From the NCBI GenBank assembly GCA_020637365.1, contig JACJWE010000001.1:1456001-1520000 (forward strand): DNA of 64,000 bases. Direction: 5' to 3'. Positions 19,582-27,857 of this stretch are shown here, one piece after another (position 1 is the stretch's first letter; every line of letters begins with the position of its first letter). Made by a program: the position numbers and the translations under genes. This stretch comes from Acidimicrobiia bacterium. GTDB taxonomy: Bacteria > Actinomycetota > Acidimicrobiia > IMCC26256 > JAGNEX01. The notes under the pieces were generated by a model. That model had not been told where the DNA came from, searched no databases, and worked only from the letters and a program-made list of their open reading frames with translations.

Positions 19582-20087
19582 CAGACCTCCAGTCCGATGT
19601 TGTCCTCCCACGACCGGTTGGAGATCTTCGCCAGCGGCGACTTGAGCACCTCGTTTGGGACCCCGTCGATCGCGTGATGCACCTCGTCGAGATGATGGTG
19701 GGCGCCGCGCCCCACCCGCGTACGCCAATCGATCTGGGCTGGCGCACCGTTACCGTCCATACCCAAGATCGCAGCGGCGATCTTGAGGTCAACCATCGTC
19801 GGCGCACGCCCAAAAAGTGCTGCCCGGCGGATCGCCAAAGCGCTGAGCAAAGCGTCACCATCGTGAGGCTGTTCGTGCGGGCCGTATTGAATCCAAGTTT
19901 TGGCGGCACGCAACAAGGTCAGCGCATAGCCCTGATCCGGTCCCGGCGACCCCAGCATCGCGCCGTGAGGCTGGCCGTAGATGAGCTCACCAGGACGCTC
20001 GGCAACCCACGCTTTGGTCGCAGGGACTTCGCTTCCGAAACGCTTCGGGCGAGCGACGCCGGTGCTGCGAAATGGTTGTATCGCCAT
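19581..20087 (-). CDS. Conserved-type hypothetical coupled to acyl-CoA dehydrogenase, 168 aa
   Basis: Start ATG 20087 (MAIQPFRSTGVARPKRF) has GGAGGG five bases upstream, which excludes the longer opening at 20123. A soluble helical sequence contains HGAMLGSPGPDQGYALTLLRAAK, HDGDALLSALAIRRAALFGRAPTMVDLKIAAAILG and GAHHHLDEVHHAIDGVPNE; the His-rich stretch could bind metal. It overlaps the acyl-CoA dehydrogenase ATG by one base, so the two proteins are made together. Family not recognised. Confidence 0.75.
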   Translation of the reverse strand: MAIQPFRSTGVARPKRFGSEVPATKAWVAERPGELIYGQPHGAMLGSPGPDQGYALTLLRAAKTWIQYGPHEQPHDGDALLSALAIRRAALFGRAPTMVDLKIAAAILGMDGNGAPAQIDWRTRVGRGAHHHLDEVHHAIDGVPNEVLKSPLAKISNRSWEDNIGLEV

Positions 20088-20171
20088 AATTTCCCTCCAC
20101 GGAACCGCCGCCACAGACGGCACATGACCCTGTGACAGTACAGGGAGCCAACCGGATCGTCGGGAACCGGT

Positions 20172-21764
20172 TCAGCCGCCCCGAGATCTCAGCAAACCGG
20201 TCACGATCGAATCACATAAGGCCTGCCAACTCGCGTCGATGATGTTTTCGCTCACACCCATCGTGGTCCACGTACCGCGCTCGTCGGAAGAGTCCAGCAG
20301 CACCCGTGTCACCGCGGCGGTCGCAGCGCCCGAATTCAGCACACGCACCTTGTAGTCGGTCAAATGCACCTTGGTGAGCTCTGGGTAGATCTCGCCGATC
20401 GCCCGGCGCAGCGCACCGTCCAACGCGTTGACCGGGCCGTTACCTTCCGCTGTCGCGATGAGACGTTCACCGTTCGCGGTGACCTTGATCGTCGCCTCCG
20501 ACACGACGACATCAGAGGTCCGGTGTTCGGTAAAGACCCGGTAGGACTCGACAGCGAAAAACGGCTGCTCCCAGCCGGCGATCGAGCGCAGCAACAGATC
20601 GAAGGACGCGTCGGCAACCTCGAAGTGATACCCCTGATGTTCGAGCGATTTGAGTCGTTGCGTCGCCTCGGCAACCTGGGTGTCGGTCAGGTCGATACCC
20701 GCCTGATCGGCCCGCAGGCGGATGGTTGCCTTGCCAGCCATTTCGGATGCCACAAATTTGGTGCCATTGCCGACGAGTTCGGGATCCACATGTTCATACG
20801 CATCACGAGCGCGACTGATCGCCGAGGTATGGATACCAGCCTTGTGGGCAAATGCTGACCGTCCGACGTAGGGGGCTTGAGGGTTCAGTGCGACGTTGAC
20901 CAGTTCGGCAACGTGGTTCGCGATCGGCGTCAGCTTCGCCAGCTTCTCAGGCTCGATACTCGGGACGCCCAACTTGAGGCTCAGATTTGGGATGAGCGTG
21001 GTGAGATTCGCGTTGCCTGTCCGCTCCCCATACCCGTTCATACAACCCTGGATCTGGACCGCCCCGGCGCGTACAGCAGCAATCGAGTTGGCGACCGCAC
21101 AACCCGTGTCGTCGTGGAAGTGACCCGCCAACGCGAACTCGGGAAACCGTTCGTGAACCTCGCTCACGATGTCAAAGACCTGATTGGGAAGCATGCCGCC
21201 GTTCGTGTCACACAGGACCAGCCGGGCCGCCCCGGCATCATGAGCGGCCTTCAGTACGCGCAGGCCAAATTCGGGGCCGCGCAGGTAACCATCGAAAAAG
21301 TGCTCCGCATCGATGAACACCGTTTTGCCCTGTTCACGCAGATACGCGACCGAGTCGCTGACCATCGCGACCGCTTCATCGAGGGTGGTCTTGAGCGCCT
21401 CGGTGACGTGATAGTCCCATGACTTGGCCACCAGACAGATCGTGTCGACGTTCGCTGCGAGCATGTCGGCAAGTACCGCGTCGTCTTCGGGTGCGATATT
21501 GGCGCGTCGAGTCGAGCCGAACGCGACGAGCTTGGCTTTGTTCAGGTGCAACTCGCGCGCGGCGCGCTGGAAGAACTCGTCCTCTTTCGGGCTCGCGCCC
21601 GGCCAACCGCCCTCGATGTAGTCGACGCCCAGTACGTCGAGTTGCTCAGCGATGCGCAGTTTGTCTTCCGCTGTGAGCGACAGACCTTCGCGTTGGGAGC
21701 CGTCCCGCAGTGTCGTGTCGTAGATCTCGACCCGCCTCGTACCCGTGTGAGATTCAGTCGACAT
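20172..21764 (-). CDS. cimA: (R)-citramalate synthase
   Basis: Condenses pyruvate and acetyl-CoA to citramalate, the threonine-independent entry to isoleucine. IYDTTLRDGSQREGLSL (about residues 13-29), GHFHDDTGCAVANS with the metal His pair, and a C-terminal regulatory domain are present. The QREG variant and the EGGWPGASPKEDEFF signature separate CimA from LeuA. 530 aa, normal. ATG 21764 lies inside the end of ilvE (11-bp overlap) with AGGAG upstream. Third gene of leuB-ilvE-cimA, downstream of an attenuator with Val/Ile codons. Confidence 0.93.
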   Translation of the reverse strand: MSTESHTGTRRVEIYDTTLRDGSQREGLSLTAEDKLRIAEQLDVLGVDYIEGGWPGASPKEDEFFQRAARELHLNKAKLVAFGSTRRANIAPEDDAVLADMLAANVDTICLVAKSWDYHVTEALKTTLDEAVAMVSDSVAYLREQGKTVFIDAEHFFDGYLRGPEFGLRVLKAAHDAGAARLVLCDTNGGMLPNQVFDIVSEVHERFPEFALAGHFHDDTGCAVANSIAAVRAGAVQIQGCMNGYGERTGNANLTTLIPNLSLKLGVPSIEPEKLAKLTPIANHVAELVNVALNPQAPYVGRSAFAHKAGIHTSAISRARDAYEHVDPELVGNGTKFVASEMAGKATIRLRADQAGIDLTDTQVAEATQRLKSLEHQGYHFEVADASFDLLLRSIAGWEQPFFAVESYRVFTEHRTSDVVVSEATIKVTANGERLIATAEGNGPVNALDGALRRAIGEIYPELTKVHLTDYKVRVLNSGAATAAVTRVLLDSSDERGTWTTMGVSENIIDASWQALCDSIVTGLLRSRGG

Positions 21765-22671
21765 AGTCGAGCCACTCCTTGTACTGATCGAGTTCGCCCC
21801 GAACCGCCGAGAAATACGTCGACTGGATGCGTTCGGTGATCGGCCCACGCGCGGGGATGGGCCGGTCGTCGACCGAATTGACCGGCACCACCTCGGCGGC
21901 CGTGCCCGACACGAACGCCTCATCAGCGAGGTAGAGGTCGGTGCGGACCAGATTGGCTTCACGGGTTTCGATGCCGAGATCGTCGGCGATCTGAAGGACC
22001 GTTCGACGCGTGATGCCGTCGAGCGCACCGGCCGACAATGGCGGTGTGATCACTACATCGTCCTTGACGATGTAGATGTTCTCGCCGGTACATTCGGACA
22101 CGAATCCGGCACCGTTGAGCATGACGGCCTCGTCGTAACCAGCCTTGAGAGCTTCCACCTTCGCGAGTGAGGAGTTGACATAGAAGCCGCTGCATTTGAC
22201 CGCCGGTGGCGTGATGTTGGGATCGTGACGTTTCCACGAACTCACCTTCAGGCGGACGCCGCGTTCGAGGCCTTCTTCGCCGAGGTAGGTGCCCCACGGC
22301 CAGGCCGCGACCATCGCGCTCACCGGCGCCGTCAGCGGGTTGAGCCCCATCTCGCCGTAACCGAGGTAGATCAGCGGCCTGATATAGCCGCTCTCCATGT
22401 CGTTCACCCGAATGAGTTCAACCGTCGCATCGCAGAGCTCATCGACGCTGTAGGGCATATCCATCATCAGGATGCGAGCGGATTCTTCTAGCCGTTCCAT
22501 ATGCTCACGGAGCCGGAAGATCGCCGCACCCCGGTCGGTCGGGTACGCACGTATACCTTCGAAAACACCCGAGCCGTAATGCAACGCATGGCTCAGCACA
22601 TGGACCTGCGCGTCGGCCCAGTCGACCATCGAACCGTCCATCCAAATCTTGGAAACAGGGGTGATTGGCAT
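21754..22671 (-). CDS. ilvE: Branched-chain amino acid aminotransferase
   Basis: PLP fold-type IV transaminase that makes Leu, Ile and Val from their 2-oxo acids. HALHYGSGVFEGIRAY at about residues 30-45, the Lys in VKCSGFYVNSSLAKVEAL (Schiff base), GFVSECTGENIYIV and the C-terminal FVSGTAAEVVPV are all diagnostic. The start is ATG 22671, with GAGGAG upstream; the ATG at 22686 overlaps that Shine-Dalgarno. 305 aa. Cotranscribed with leuB (130-bp gap) and cimA. Confidence 0.95.
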   Translation of the reverse strand: MPITPVSKIWMDGSMVDWADAQVHVLSHALHYGSGVFEGIRAYPTDRGAAIFRLREHMERLEESARILMMDMPYSVDELCDATVELIRVNDMESGYIRPLIYLGYGEMGLNPLTAPVSAMVAAWPWGTYLGEEGLERGVRLKVSSWKRHDPNITPPAVKCSGFYVNSSLAKVEALKAGYDEAVMLNGAGFVSECTGENIYIVKDDVVITPPLSAGALDGITRRTVLQIADDLGIETREANLVRTDLYLADEAFVSGTAAEVVPVNSVDDRPIPARGPITERIQSTYFSAVRGELDQYKEWLDYVD

Positions 22672-22801
22672 CGGGGTGCTCCTCATAGACCGTCAGCCGA
22701 TTGCGGCTGACTCGATGAAATACTCAACTGTTATCGCCCGCTCCTGCAGCCTCCGCTGCGGGCCGCTCGGGCGGCGGTGGAACATCGGTGAGACGGGCGC
22801 C

Positions 22802-23854
22802 TTAGGGGGCGTTTGTAACGGCCTTCGCGAGCAGGTCGCCAACCTCGTTCGTGGACATGGTCATGGTCTGGGCGGTGGTCCCGCCGATCTGAGGCAAGAC
22901 CTCCGAGACGGCCCATTCCGTCTTGCGAGCGGCATCGCTTTCGCCGAGGAACGACAGCATCATCGCTAGGCTCACGACGGTCGCGAGCGGATTTGCTTTG
23001 CCTTGTCCAGCGATGTCTGGAGCCGACCCATGAACCGGCTCAAACATCGAAGGCGTCGACTTGGTCGGGTTTAAATTGCCCGAAGCGGCAAGGCCCAGTC
23101 CCCCGGCTATGGCCGCTCCAAGATCGGTGATGATGTCGCCAAAGAGGTTGTCGGTCACAACGACATCGAAACGTTCTGGGGTTTCGACAAAGAACAGACA
23201 TGCAGCATCGACGTGCACGTACGCGGTCTCAACATCGGGGTACTCGGCTGCGACCTCGTTGAAGGTGCGCTCCCAGAGGTCACCAGCGAAGGTGAGCACG
23301 TTCGTCTTGTGGCACAACGTCAGATGTTGACGAGGACGGTTCTGCGCAACGTCGAATGCGTAGCGAATACAGCGCTCAGCTCCCATACGAGTACTCACCG
23401 AACCTTGGGTGGCCACCTCATAGGGAGTGCCAGGACGCAACAGACCACCTTCGCCGACGTAGGCACCCTCGGTGTTCTCCCGGATGACGACCATGTCGAT
23501 GTCGGCAGGCCCTTTGCCGACCAGGCGTTGAGGGGCGCCTTGGAGCAGCTTGACCGGGCGGAGGTTGATGTACTGGTCGAGAGCGAATCGCAGACGCAAC
23601 AACAAGCCGCGTTCGATGATGCCCGGCGGGACCGCTGGGGTACCGACCGCTCCCAACAAGATGGCGTCCAGCGTCTTGATCTCGTCCAAGGTCGCCTCGG
23701 GCAACACTTCGCCGGTATCGAGATAGATCTGGCCACCCAACTCGGGGTATTCGACCGCTTCGTAGCCCACACCTGTGGCATCGAGGACCTTGCGCGCCTG
23801 GTCCACGACCTCTGGTCCGATGCCGTCCCCTGGGATAAAGCCAATTCGATGCAC
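22802..23854 (-). CDS. leuB: 3-isopropylmalate dehydrogenase (probably also 3-methylmalate dehydrogenase)
   Basis: NAD-dependent oxidative decarboxylation in leucine synthesis. GTG 23854 starts the canonical VHRIGFIPGDGIGPEVV, with AGGAG upstream; the longer opening includes the terminator hairpin and is excluded. 350 aa with VVIRENTEGAYVGEGG, KTNVL, YVHVDAACLFFV, VVTDNLFGDIITDLG and EPVHGSAPDIAGQGKANP. Its position with ilvE and cimA suggests that it also oxidises 3-methylmalate in the citramalate route to 2-oxobutyrate. First gene after the Val/Ile leader attenuator. Confidence 0.93.
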   Translation of the reverse strand: MHRIGFIPGDGIGPEVVDQARKVLDATGVGYEAVEYPELGGQIYLDTGEVLPEATLDEIKTLDAILLGAVGTPAVPPGIIERGLLLRLRFALDQYINLRPVKLLQGAPQRLVGKGPADIDMVVIRENTEGAYVGEGGLLRPGTPYEVATQGSVSTRMGAERCIRYAFDVAQNRPRQHLTLCHKTNVLTFAGDLWERTFNEVAAEYPDVETAYVHVDAACLFFVETPERFDVVVTDNLFGDIITDLGAAIAGGLGLAASGNLNPTKSTPSMFEPVHGSAPDIAGQGKANPLATVVSLAMMLSFLGESDAARKTEWAVSEVLPQIGGTTAQTMTMSTNEVGDLLAKAVTNAP

Positions 23855-23894
23855 TGAAGCTCCTGATATCAGGGCTCCTGTGGTGTCGGCCAAC

Positions 23895-23951
23895 AAAAAA
23901 CCGTCCACGTTGGTGGACGGCAAGAAGCAGACACCGGGAGCCGATGTCTGC
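23895..23951 (-). promoter_or_regulatory. Transcription attenuator of leuB-ilvE-cimA
   Basis: Two consecutive hairpins follow the leader peptide. The first (23927-23951) is an 11-bp stem GCAGACATCGG/CCGGTGTCTGC with a 3-nt loop and begins inside the leader stop codon. The second (23895-23920) is CCGTCCAC/GTGGACGG with a 4-nt loop and a T6 tract, an intrinsic terminator 41 bp before the leuB start. This is the classical pause-stem plus terminator layout. I could not define a strong antiterminator pairing by eye. Confidence 0.8.
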
Positions 23952-24022
23952 TACTGAATTACGATGACGGCGTGCGCTGAAAGCGTGAGCGCCCCTGCTG
24001 AAGGGTTCCGATCGAAAATCAC
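23951..24022 (-). CDS. Ile/Val leader peptide (23 aa) of the leuB operon
   Basis: The GTG-started short ORF (starts MIFDRNPSAG) ends ...SAHAVIVIQ then TAG. The four consecutive codons GTC ATC GTA ATT encode Val-Ile-Val-Ile right before the attenuator hairpins, as in ilv leader peptides of other bacteria. AAAGG lies 8 bases upstream of the GTG. It is too short for ordinary gene finders, and its role is regulatory: ribosome stalling on uncharged tRNA-Val/Ile would favour read-through into leuB. Confidence 0.75.
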   Translation of the reverse strand: MIFDRNPSAGALTLSAHAVIVIQ

Positions 24023-24040
24023 CTCGGTAGCCTTTCAGGT

Positions 24041-24058
24041 TTGACAGGGCAATGTCAA
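24041..24058 (-). promoter_or_regulatory. -35-like TTGACA within an inverted repeat upstream of the leuB leader
   Basis: TTGACA (24053-24058) and its complement TGTCAA (24041-24046) form a 6-bp inverted repeat with a 6-bp spacer, 18 bp before the leader GTG. A perfect -35 hexamer is present but no good -10 follows at 16-18 bp, so the repeat may instead be an operator. Confidence 0.4.
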
Positions 24059-24130
24059 GACAACGCTCCATGCCCGGAGCCTCTCGGACCTCACTGTCGT
24101 TCTTCGGCATCCTGCTAGCATCGGGTCACT

Positions 24131-24610
24131 GTGAACACTGATCAACCAGAAACCAAACTCTCAGCGGCCGCCCACCAGAGGCTGACCGATGAGCTCCAAG
24201 AACGAACCACCACACGGCGCCGCGACATCTCAGAATGGATCGAACGCGCCCGCGAGCTCGGCGACCTACGCGAGAACGCCGACTACGACGCAGCAAAGAA
24301 CGAACAGGGCCACAACGAGGCCCGCATCCGACACCTCGAGAGCATCCTGGAAGGTGCCGTCATCGTCGAAGGAGCGGCAGGCGACGTCGTCGGGTCCGGT
24401 GTCGTCGTGTCGCTCTTGATGGAAGGCGACGACGAGCCCATCGAGTATCTCGTCGGCTCGATCGAAGAAAAGAACACCGGCTACGACGTCTTGTCGGTCA
24501 ACTCACCGCTCGGCCAGGCCCTTGCCGGAAAAGCAGCGGGCGACAAAGCCGACTACGAGGCTCCGGGCGGCGTTTTTACAGTAACGATCGTCTCGATACG
24601 TCCCGTGTAG
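24131..24610 (+). CDS. greA: Transcription elongation factor GreA
   Basis: Rescues backtracked RNA polymerase by stimulating transcript cleavage. 159 aa with GTG start. The N-terminal coiled coil ends in ARELGDLRENADYDAAKNEQ (acidic tip), and ARIRHLESILEGAVIVE leads to the FKBP-like C-terminal domain (YLVGSIEEKN, SPLGQALAGKAAGD). Normal length. Divergent from the leuB leader and followed by a strong bidirectional terminator. Confidence 0.95.
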   Translation: MNTDQPETKLSAAAHQRLTDELQERTTTRRRDISEWIERARELGDLRENADYDAAKNEQGHNEARIRHLESILEGAVIVEGAAGDVVGSGVVVSLLMEGDDEPIEYLVGSIEEKNTGYDVLSVNSPLGQALAGKAAGDKADYEAPGGVFTVTIVSIRPV

Positions 24611-24701
24611 CACGGCTCGTCACCGGCGTTGGCGACGCCGCTTCGGCCCAAGAGCTCACAACCCGAATCCACGTGGTCTTCGCGCCAGGAGCACATACAC
24701 A

Positions 24702-24736
24702 AGAGGGCCGGACGCTTCGTAGGCGTCCGGCCCTCT
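24702..24736. terminator. Bidirectional intrinsic terminator
   Basis: 14-bp perfect stem AGAGGGCCGGACGC / GCGTCCGGCCCTCT with a 7-nt loop between the convergent greA and lipoprotein genes, followed by TTTGTTG on the plus strand. Confidence 0.88.
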
Positions 24737-24769
24737 TTGTTGTGTCGCAAAGTGAAGCGACTGGCTCGG

Positions 24770-25303
24770 TTATCCCTCTGCGTAGCTGCAGTCGATCCCG
24801 TAGCCCTTGGTCAGTTCGGCAACCTGGTCGAGCAGTCCAACACTTTCGTTCGCCACCTCGATGGCGCCGTCCGCATCATCGTTGATCAGCTTCTCCAGAC
24901 CATCATCACCGAGGGCCACCATCTGGTCGAGCAACTTAGCGACGTTGATCTGCATCGCTTGGGCATCATCAGGTGGGTTCAGCGCCGTGATCGTGCCACG
25001 AAACTCCCCGACGACCTTTTGGGTCTCCTGGATCGTCGCCTGCATCTCGGTCGTATCCGCTGGCGGCGGGTATTGCGCCAACTTGTTCACCGCCGTGTCA
25101 CAGGCGGCCTTGAAGTCCTGCCGGTACTCATCGACTGACAGTTGTGGACCCGGCCCGATGAACTGACCGGGATCGGTGTTCACCGTTTTGTCACCAGCAA
25201 CTGATGATCCAGCCTCGTTGTCGTCGTCGCTCCCGCAGGCGGCCAGCGAAATGCTGGCCACCAACAGCAGCAAGATAAGAGCCCGCACCCTACGTTGAAG
25301 CAT
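24770..25303 (-). CDS. Lipoprotein with Cys-bracketed helical domain
   Basis: Start ATG 25303 (MLQRRVRAL). A signal peptide with lipobox SLAAC is followed by an acidic spacer and a domain of about 120 residues opening with VDEYRQDFKAACDTA and closing with GYGIDC, with a central ITALNPPDDAQAM. A Cys at each end suggests a disulfide. The neighbouring lipoprotein and the membrane protein at 26353 share this pattern (DEYR-type start, L-x-PP, terminal Cys). Function unknown; it sits outside the cell membrane. Confidence 0.8.
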   Translation of the reverse strand: MLQRRVRALILLLLVASISLAACGSDDDNEAGSSVAGDKTVNTDPGQFIGPGPQLSVDEYRQDFKAACDTAVNKLAQYPPPADTTEMQATIQETQKVVGEFRGTITALNPPDDAQAMQINVAKLLDQMVALGDDGLEKLINDDADGAIEVANESVGLLDQVAELTKGYGIDCSYAEG

Positions 25304-25346
25304 TCCTGCCCTTCCCCTCACTGTTCCGTTAAGACGGAGTCACACA

Positions 25347-26180
25347 CTAGGGGCAAGGGATGGCGTAACTTCCAGCGGCATTGACCAACTGCGAAAACGC
25401 ACTTTGTGCGCTTTGAGCCGCCGAGGTTGCCCCGCCGAGCTGGTTGGCTTGAGCAGCGCTCACCAACGCGTTACCTGCGCTAATCATCGAGTCGATCGCA
25501 CCCAGCATCGAGTTGTGCGCGCTCTGACCGCTCGGCGGAGGTGTCAGCGCCGCAAGCTGGCCACGGCCATTGCTTGCCGCCGCCACGATCGCTTGGGCCG
25601 GGCCCACGACCTGGCTGAGCGAGGTGATGTTGTTGGCGTTGAACATGCCAGGATCGAGCTGATTCATGATGCCAACACAGATCGACTGGACGCTCGCACG
25701 GTACTCATCTGAGTTGGGACCCGCAGGAGCTGGCGGTTCGGTGGGCGTTGGTGCAGGCGCTGCCGTTGACGCGGGCGTCGGTGCTGGCGTGGGAGCTGCC
25801 GTCGATGCCGGGGCGGCCTGAGGCTGAGGCGTTGGTGCTGGTGCCGGCGTCGGGGCCTGGGTCACCACAGGTTTCGCGGTCGTGACGGTCTTTGGACGGG
25901 TCGTCGCGCTACCCCCGCCGACCGAAGGCGCCTTGGTATTCGGCGTCTCCGCAACGGGCATATCGTCGGCCGAGTCCATCGACGTCGTCGTCGCGCCGAG
26001 CATCGTCGTCGAGGAGCCACCAGCGAACTGATCGAGGACCACCACAGCCGTCGTCTGCGGTGCGAACAACGACGAAGGGATGGTGGTCTGGCCGGCATCG
26101 ACCGATTCGCCATCGCCGCCACTTGAACACGCCGCAACCGAAAGGGTCGCAACCGCGACCATTGCCATCAAACGTTTCAC
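25347..26180 (-). CDS. Lipoprotein with Pro/Ala/Thr linker and Cys-bracketed helical domain
   Basis: Lipobox SVAAC follows a short signal. A long Thr/Pro/Ala linker (PAPAPTPQPQAAPAST and similar) is followed by a C-terminal domain with SDEYRASVQSICVG, AALTPPPSGQSAH and a terminal SYAIPCP. The domain layout matches the lipoprotein just downstream (24770-25303), which suggests tandem duplication with an added wall-spanning linker. Role unknown. Confidence 0.8.
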   Translation of the reverse strand: MKRLMAMVAVATLSVAACSSGGDGESVDAGQTTIPSSLFAPQTTAVVVLDQFAGGSSTTMLGATTTSMDSADDMPVAETPNTKAPSVGGGSATTRPKTVTTAKPVVTQAPTPAPAPTPQPQAAPASTAAPTPAPTPASTAAPAPTPTEPPAPAGPNSDEYRASVQSICVGIMNQLDPGMFNANNITSLSQVVGPAQAIVAAASNGRGQLAALTPPPSGQSAHNSMLGAIDSMISAGNALVSAAQANQLGGATSAAQSAQSAFSQLVNAAGSYAIPCP

Positions 26181-26352
26181 GTCATCCTCCCAAGATGGGT
26201 CGTCGATGCCTCCACAGCACCGGATTGTTGCGTGCCGAAAAGGCCACGCGAAGGAATATCAATCAATACGCCCAGGGCGATAAACCCGGGCACAGTAACA
26301 CCACGTCGAACCGAGTGGTGTGATGGGTCGATGACCGAAACAACGACGTTGG

Positions 26353-27186
26353 TCATCGAACGCCTCCATTGACGGCGCCCACTTCATCTGCCGGGTCGAG
26401 CGCGGTGTTGTCCGCTCCAGACGGGGAAGGCGACAGGTCCGGCGCTCCTGCGGCCGCGGGACCATCACAGGTCGGCACGCCGAGCGATCGAGCACCATCT
26501 TCGATCGATTTCATCGCCACCGCCGCATCAAATCCGATCTTGTGGGGATCGCCTTGATGGGTGGCGAGCCACTTGGCAAGGTCGTCGGCGACATCGGCAA
26601 TGGCCTCGAGTCCATCGGCAATGCGTTTCACGGCGTCGCTGTATTCCTCGGGGAGGTGCATCGCACCGACCCGAAGCGCTGCCGTCCGAGCGAGGTCAGA
26701 CAATTCGTTGGCCGCATCGACCGCATCCCAATCGGCTGGAACGTCACCCGCGACAGCTCCGGCGTCGACATCGGGGACCTTGCCCGAGAGCTGTTCGGCT
26801 TGTTGAGCGAGAGTCCGACAGTTGGCGCCGAGAGCGGTACGCACCTGGTCGATATCGGGCGTCGTGTTCGGGTCGACGATCGGGACCTCAGGAACGATCG
26901 TCGATATCGGCGTTACCGGGGCGTCCGCTGCACCGGTACCGGCGTCAAGGACGCCAGCGAGTTCGACGATATCGGGCTGACGCGCTGCGTTAAACGCTAT
27001 TGCCCCACCGGACACGAAGAGGGCGAGGCACGCGGCCGTCAGACCTGACCAGAGTGCCGTCCGTCGCCGCTTGATTGTGGTCCCACGGTCATAGACCCAC
27101 GACAGCACCTCATCGTTTGGACGGTCAGGTGTGTCAGAGTTCGACGGGAACGCCTCAAAAAGGGGAATGTCATCCGTCGAAGGCAA
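26353..27186 (-). CDS. Single-pass membrane protein coupled to the sigma factor (putative anti-sigma)
   Basis: 277 aa. A cytoplasmic N-terminus of about 45 residues is followed by one membrane helix (LWSGLTAACLALFVSGGAIAF) and an extracytoplasmic helical domain with ANCRTLAQQAEQ near its start, HLPEEYSDAV, and GVPTCDG near its end. The start overlaps the end of the sigma gene by 17 bp, the usual arrangement for an anti-sigma factor, but no HxxxCxxC zinc motif is present. The external domain resembles the two downstream lipoproteins. Confidence 0.7.
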   Translation of the reverse strand: MPSTDDIPLFEAFPSNSDTPDRPNDEVLSWVYDRGTTIKRRRTALWSGLTAACLALFVSGGAIAFNAARQPDIVELAGVLDAGTGAADAPVTPISTIVPEVPIVDPNTTPDIDQVRTALGANCRTLAQQAEQLSGKVPDVDAGAVAGDVPADWDAVDAANELSDLARTAALRVGAMHLPEEYSDAVKRIADGLEAIADVADDLAKWLATHQGDPHKIGFDAAVAMKSIEDGARSLGVPTCDGPAAAGAPDLSPSPSGADNTALDPADEVGAVNGGVR

Positions 27187-27691
27187 CTTCCGCTCCCTCC
27201 CAGCGATCCCCGATCTGTGACCGGAGTCGGCTCAGCCCTCGATGAATGTGTGTACGAACCGTCCCGGATTCGACACCGAGCGTTGCCGCCACCTCTTCAT
27301 CGGACATGCCGCTGAGGTATCGGAGCGCTATCGCTTCACGTTGACGCTTGGGCAGCGATTTGAGTGCTGCAACCAACGCCATGCGGAGTGTTGCGATCTC
27401 GGTGTCTTGTGCGTTCTGGACCGGATCAAGCTGTGGCTTCTTCCGGCGTACGACATCGATTGCCAAGTTGGTGGCCGTTCTCAGTACCCAGCCGTCCCGG
27501 TAGGAAAGCTGACTGACTTGGCCCCATCTGGAGAAGGCGCGAGCGAGAGCTTCGGCGGCAACGTCCTCCGCTGCCGCTTGGTTACCCAAAATACGATGCG
27601 CCGTACGAATGGCGCGTGGGTAGAGCTGCTCGAAGAACGATTCGAAATCTGCGTCCCGCCGTACCGGGCGGGTGGCTTTTGATCGTCTCAT
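27170..27691 (-). CDS. ECF-type RNA polymerase sigma factor
   Basis: Start ATG 27691 with GGAGG upstream. Region 2 covers SFFEQLYPRAIRTAHRILGNQAAAEDVAAEAL and YRDGWVLRTATNLAIDVVRR. Region 4 covers ALKSLPKRQREAIALRYLSGMSDEEVAATLGVESGTVRTHIHRGL. 173 aa, typical of the SigE/ECF41-like short sigma factors of actinomycetes. It heads a unit with the membrane partner and perhaps the lipoproteins. The target promoter is not visible. Confidence 0.92.
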   Translation of the reverse strand: MRRSKATRPVRRDADFESFFEQLYPRAIRTAHRILGNQAAAEDVAAEALARAFSRWGQVSQLSYRDGWVLRTATNLAIDVVRRKKPQLDPVQNAQDTEIATLRMALVAALKSLPKRQREAIALRYLSGMSDEEVAATLGVESGTVRTHIHRGLSRLRSQIGDRWEGAEVAFDG

Positions 27692-27857
27692 CCTGCCTCC
27701 ATCAAACCCCAAAACGGGTGGGAAGGTCGGATCGTTGACACGTTAAGGAAATTTTCTTTGCGATTTCGCAACCTTGTCGATATTCACACCCACAGCGTCG
27801 CGTTCACCACGACCTCGCATTCAGGCCGCGGCTACACAGAGTTTTTCAGCACCCCTG

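Noticed and set aside
23854..23923. Longer N-terminus for leuB starting at ATG 23923
   Set aside because: It would translate through the attenuator terminator; GTG 23854 has an AGGAG site and matches the family N-terminus.
24702..24736. Small RNA at the greA terminator
   Set aside because: A simple bidirectional terminator stem explains it; no promoter nearby.
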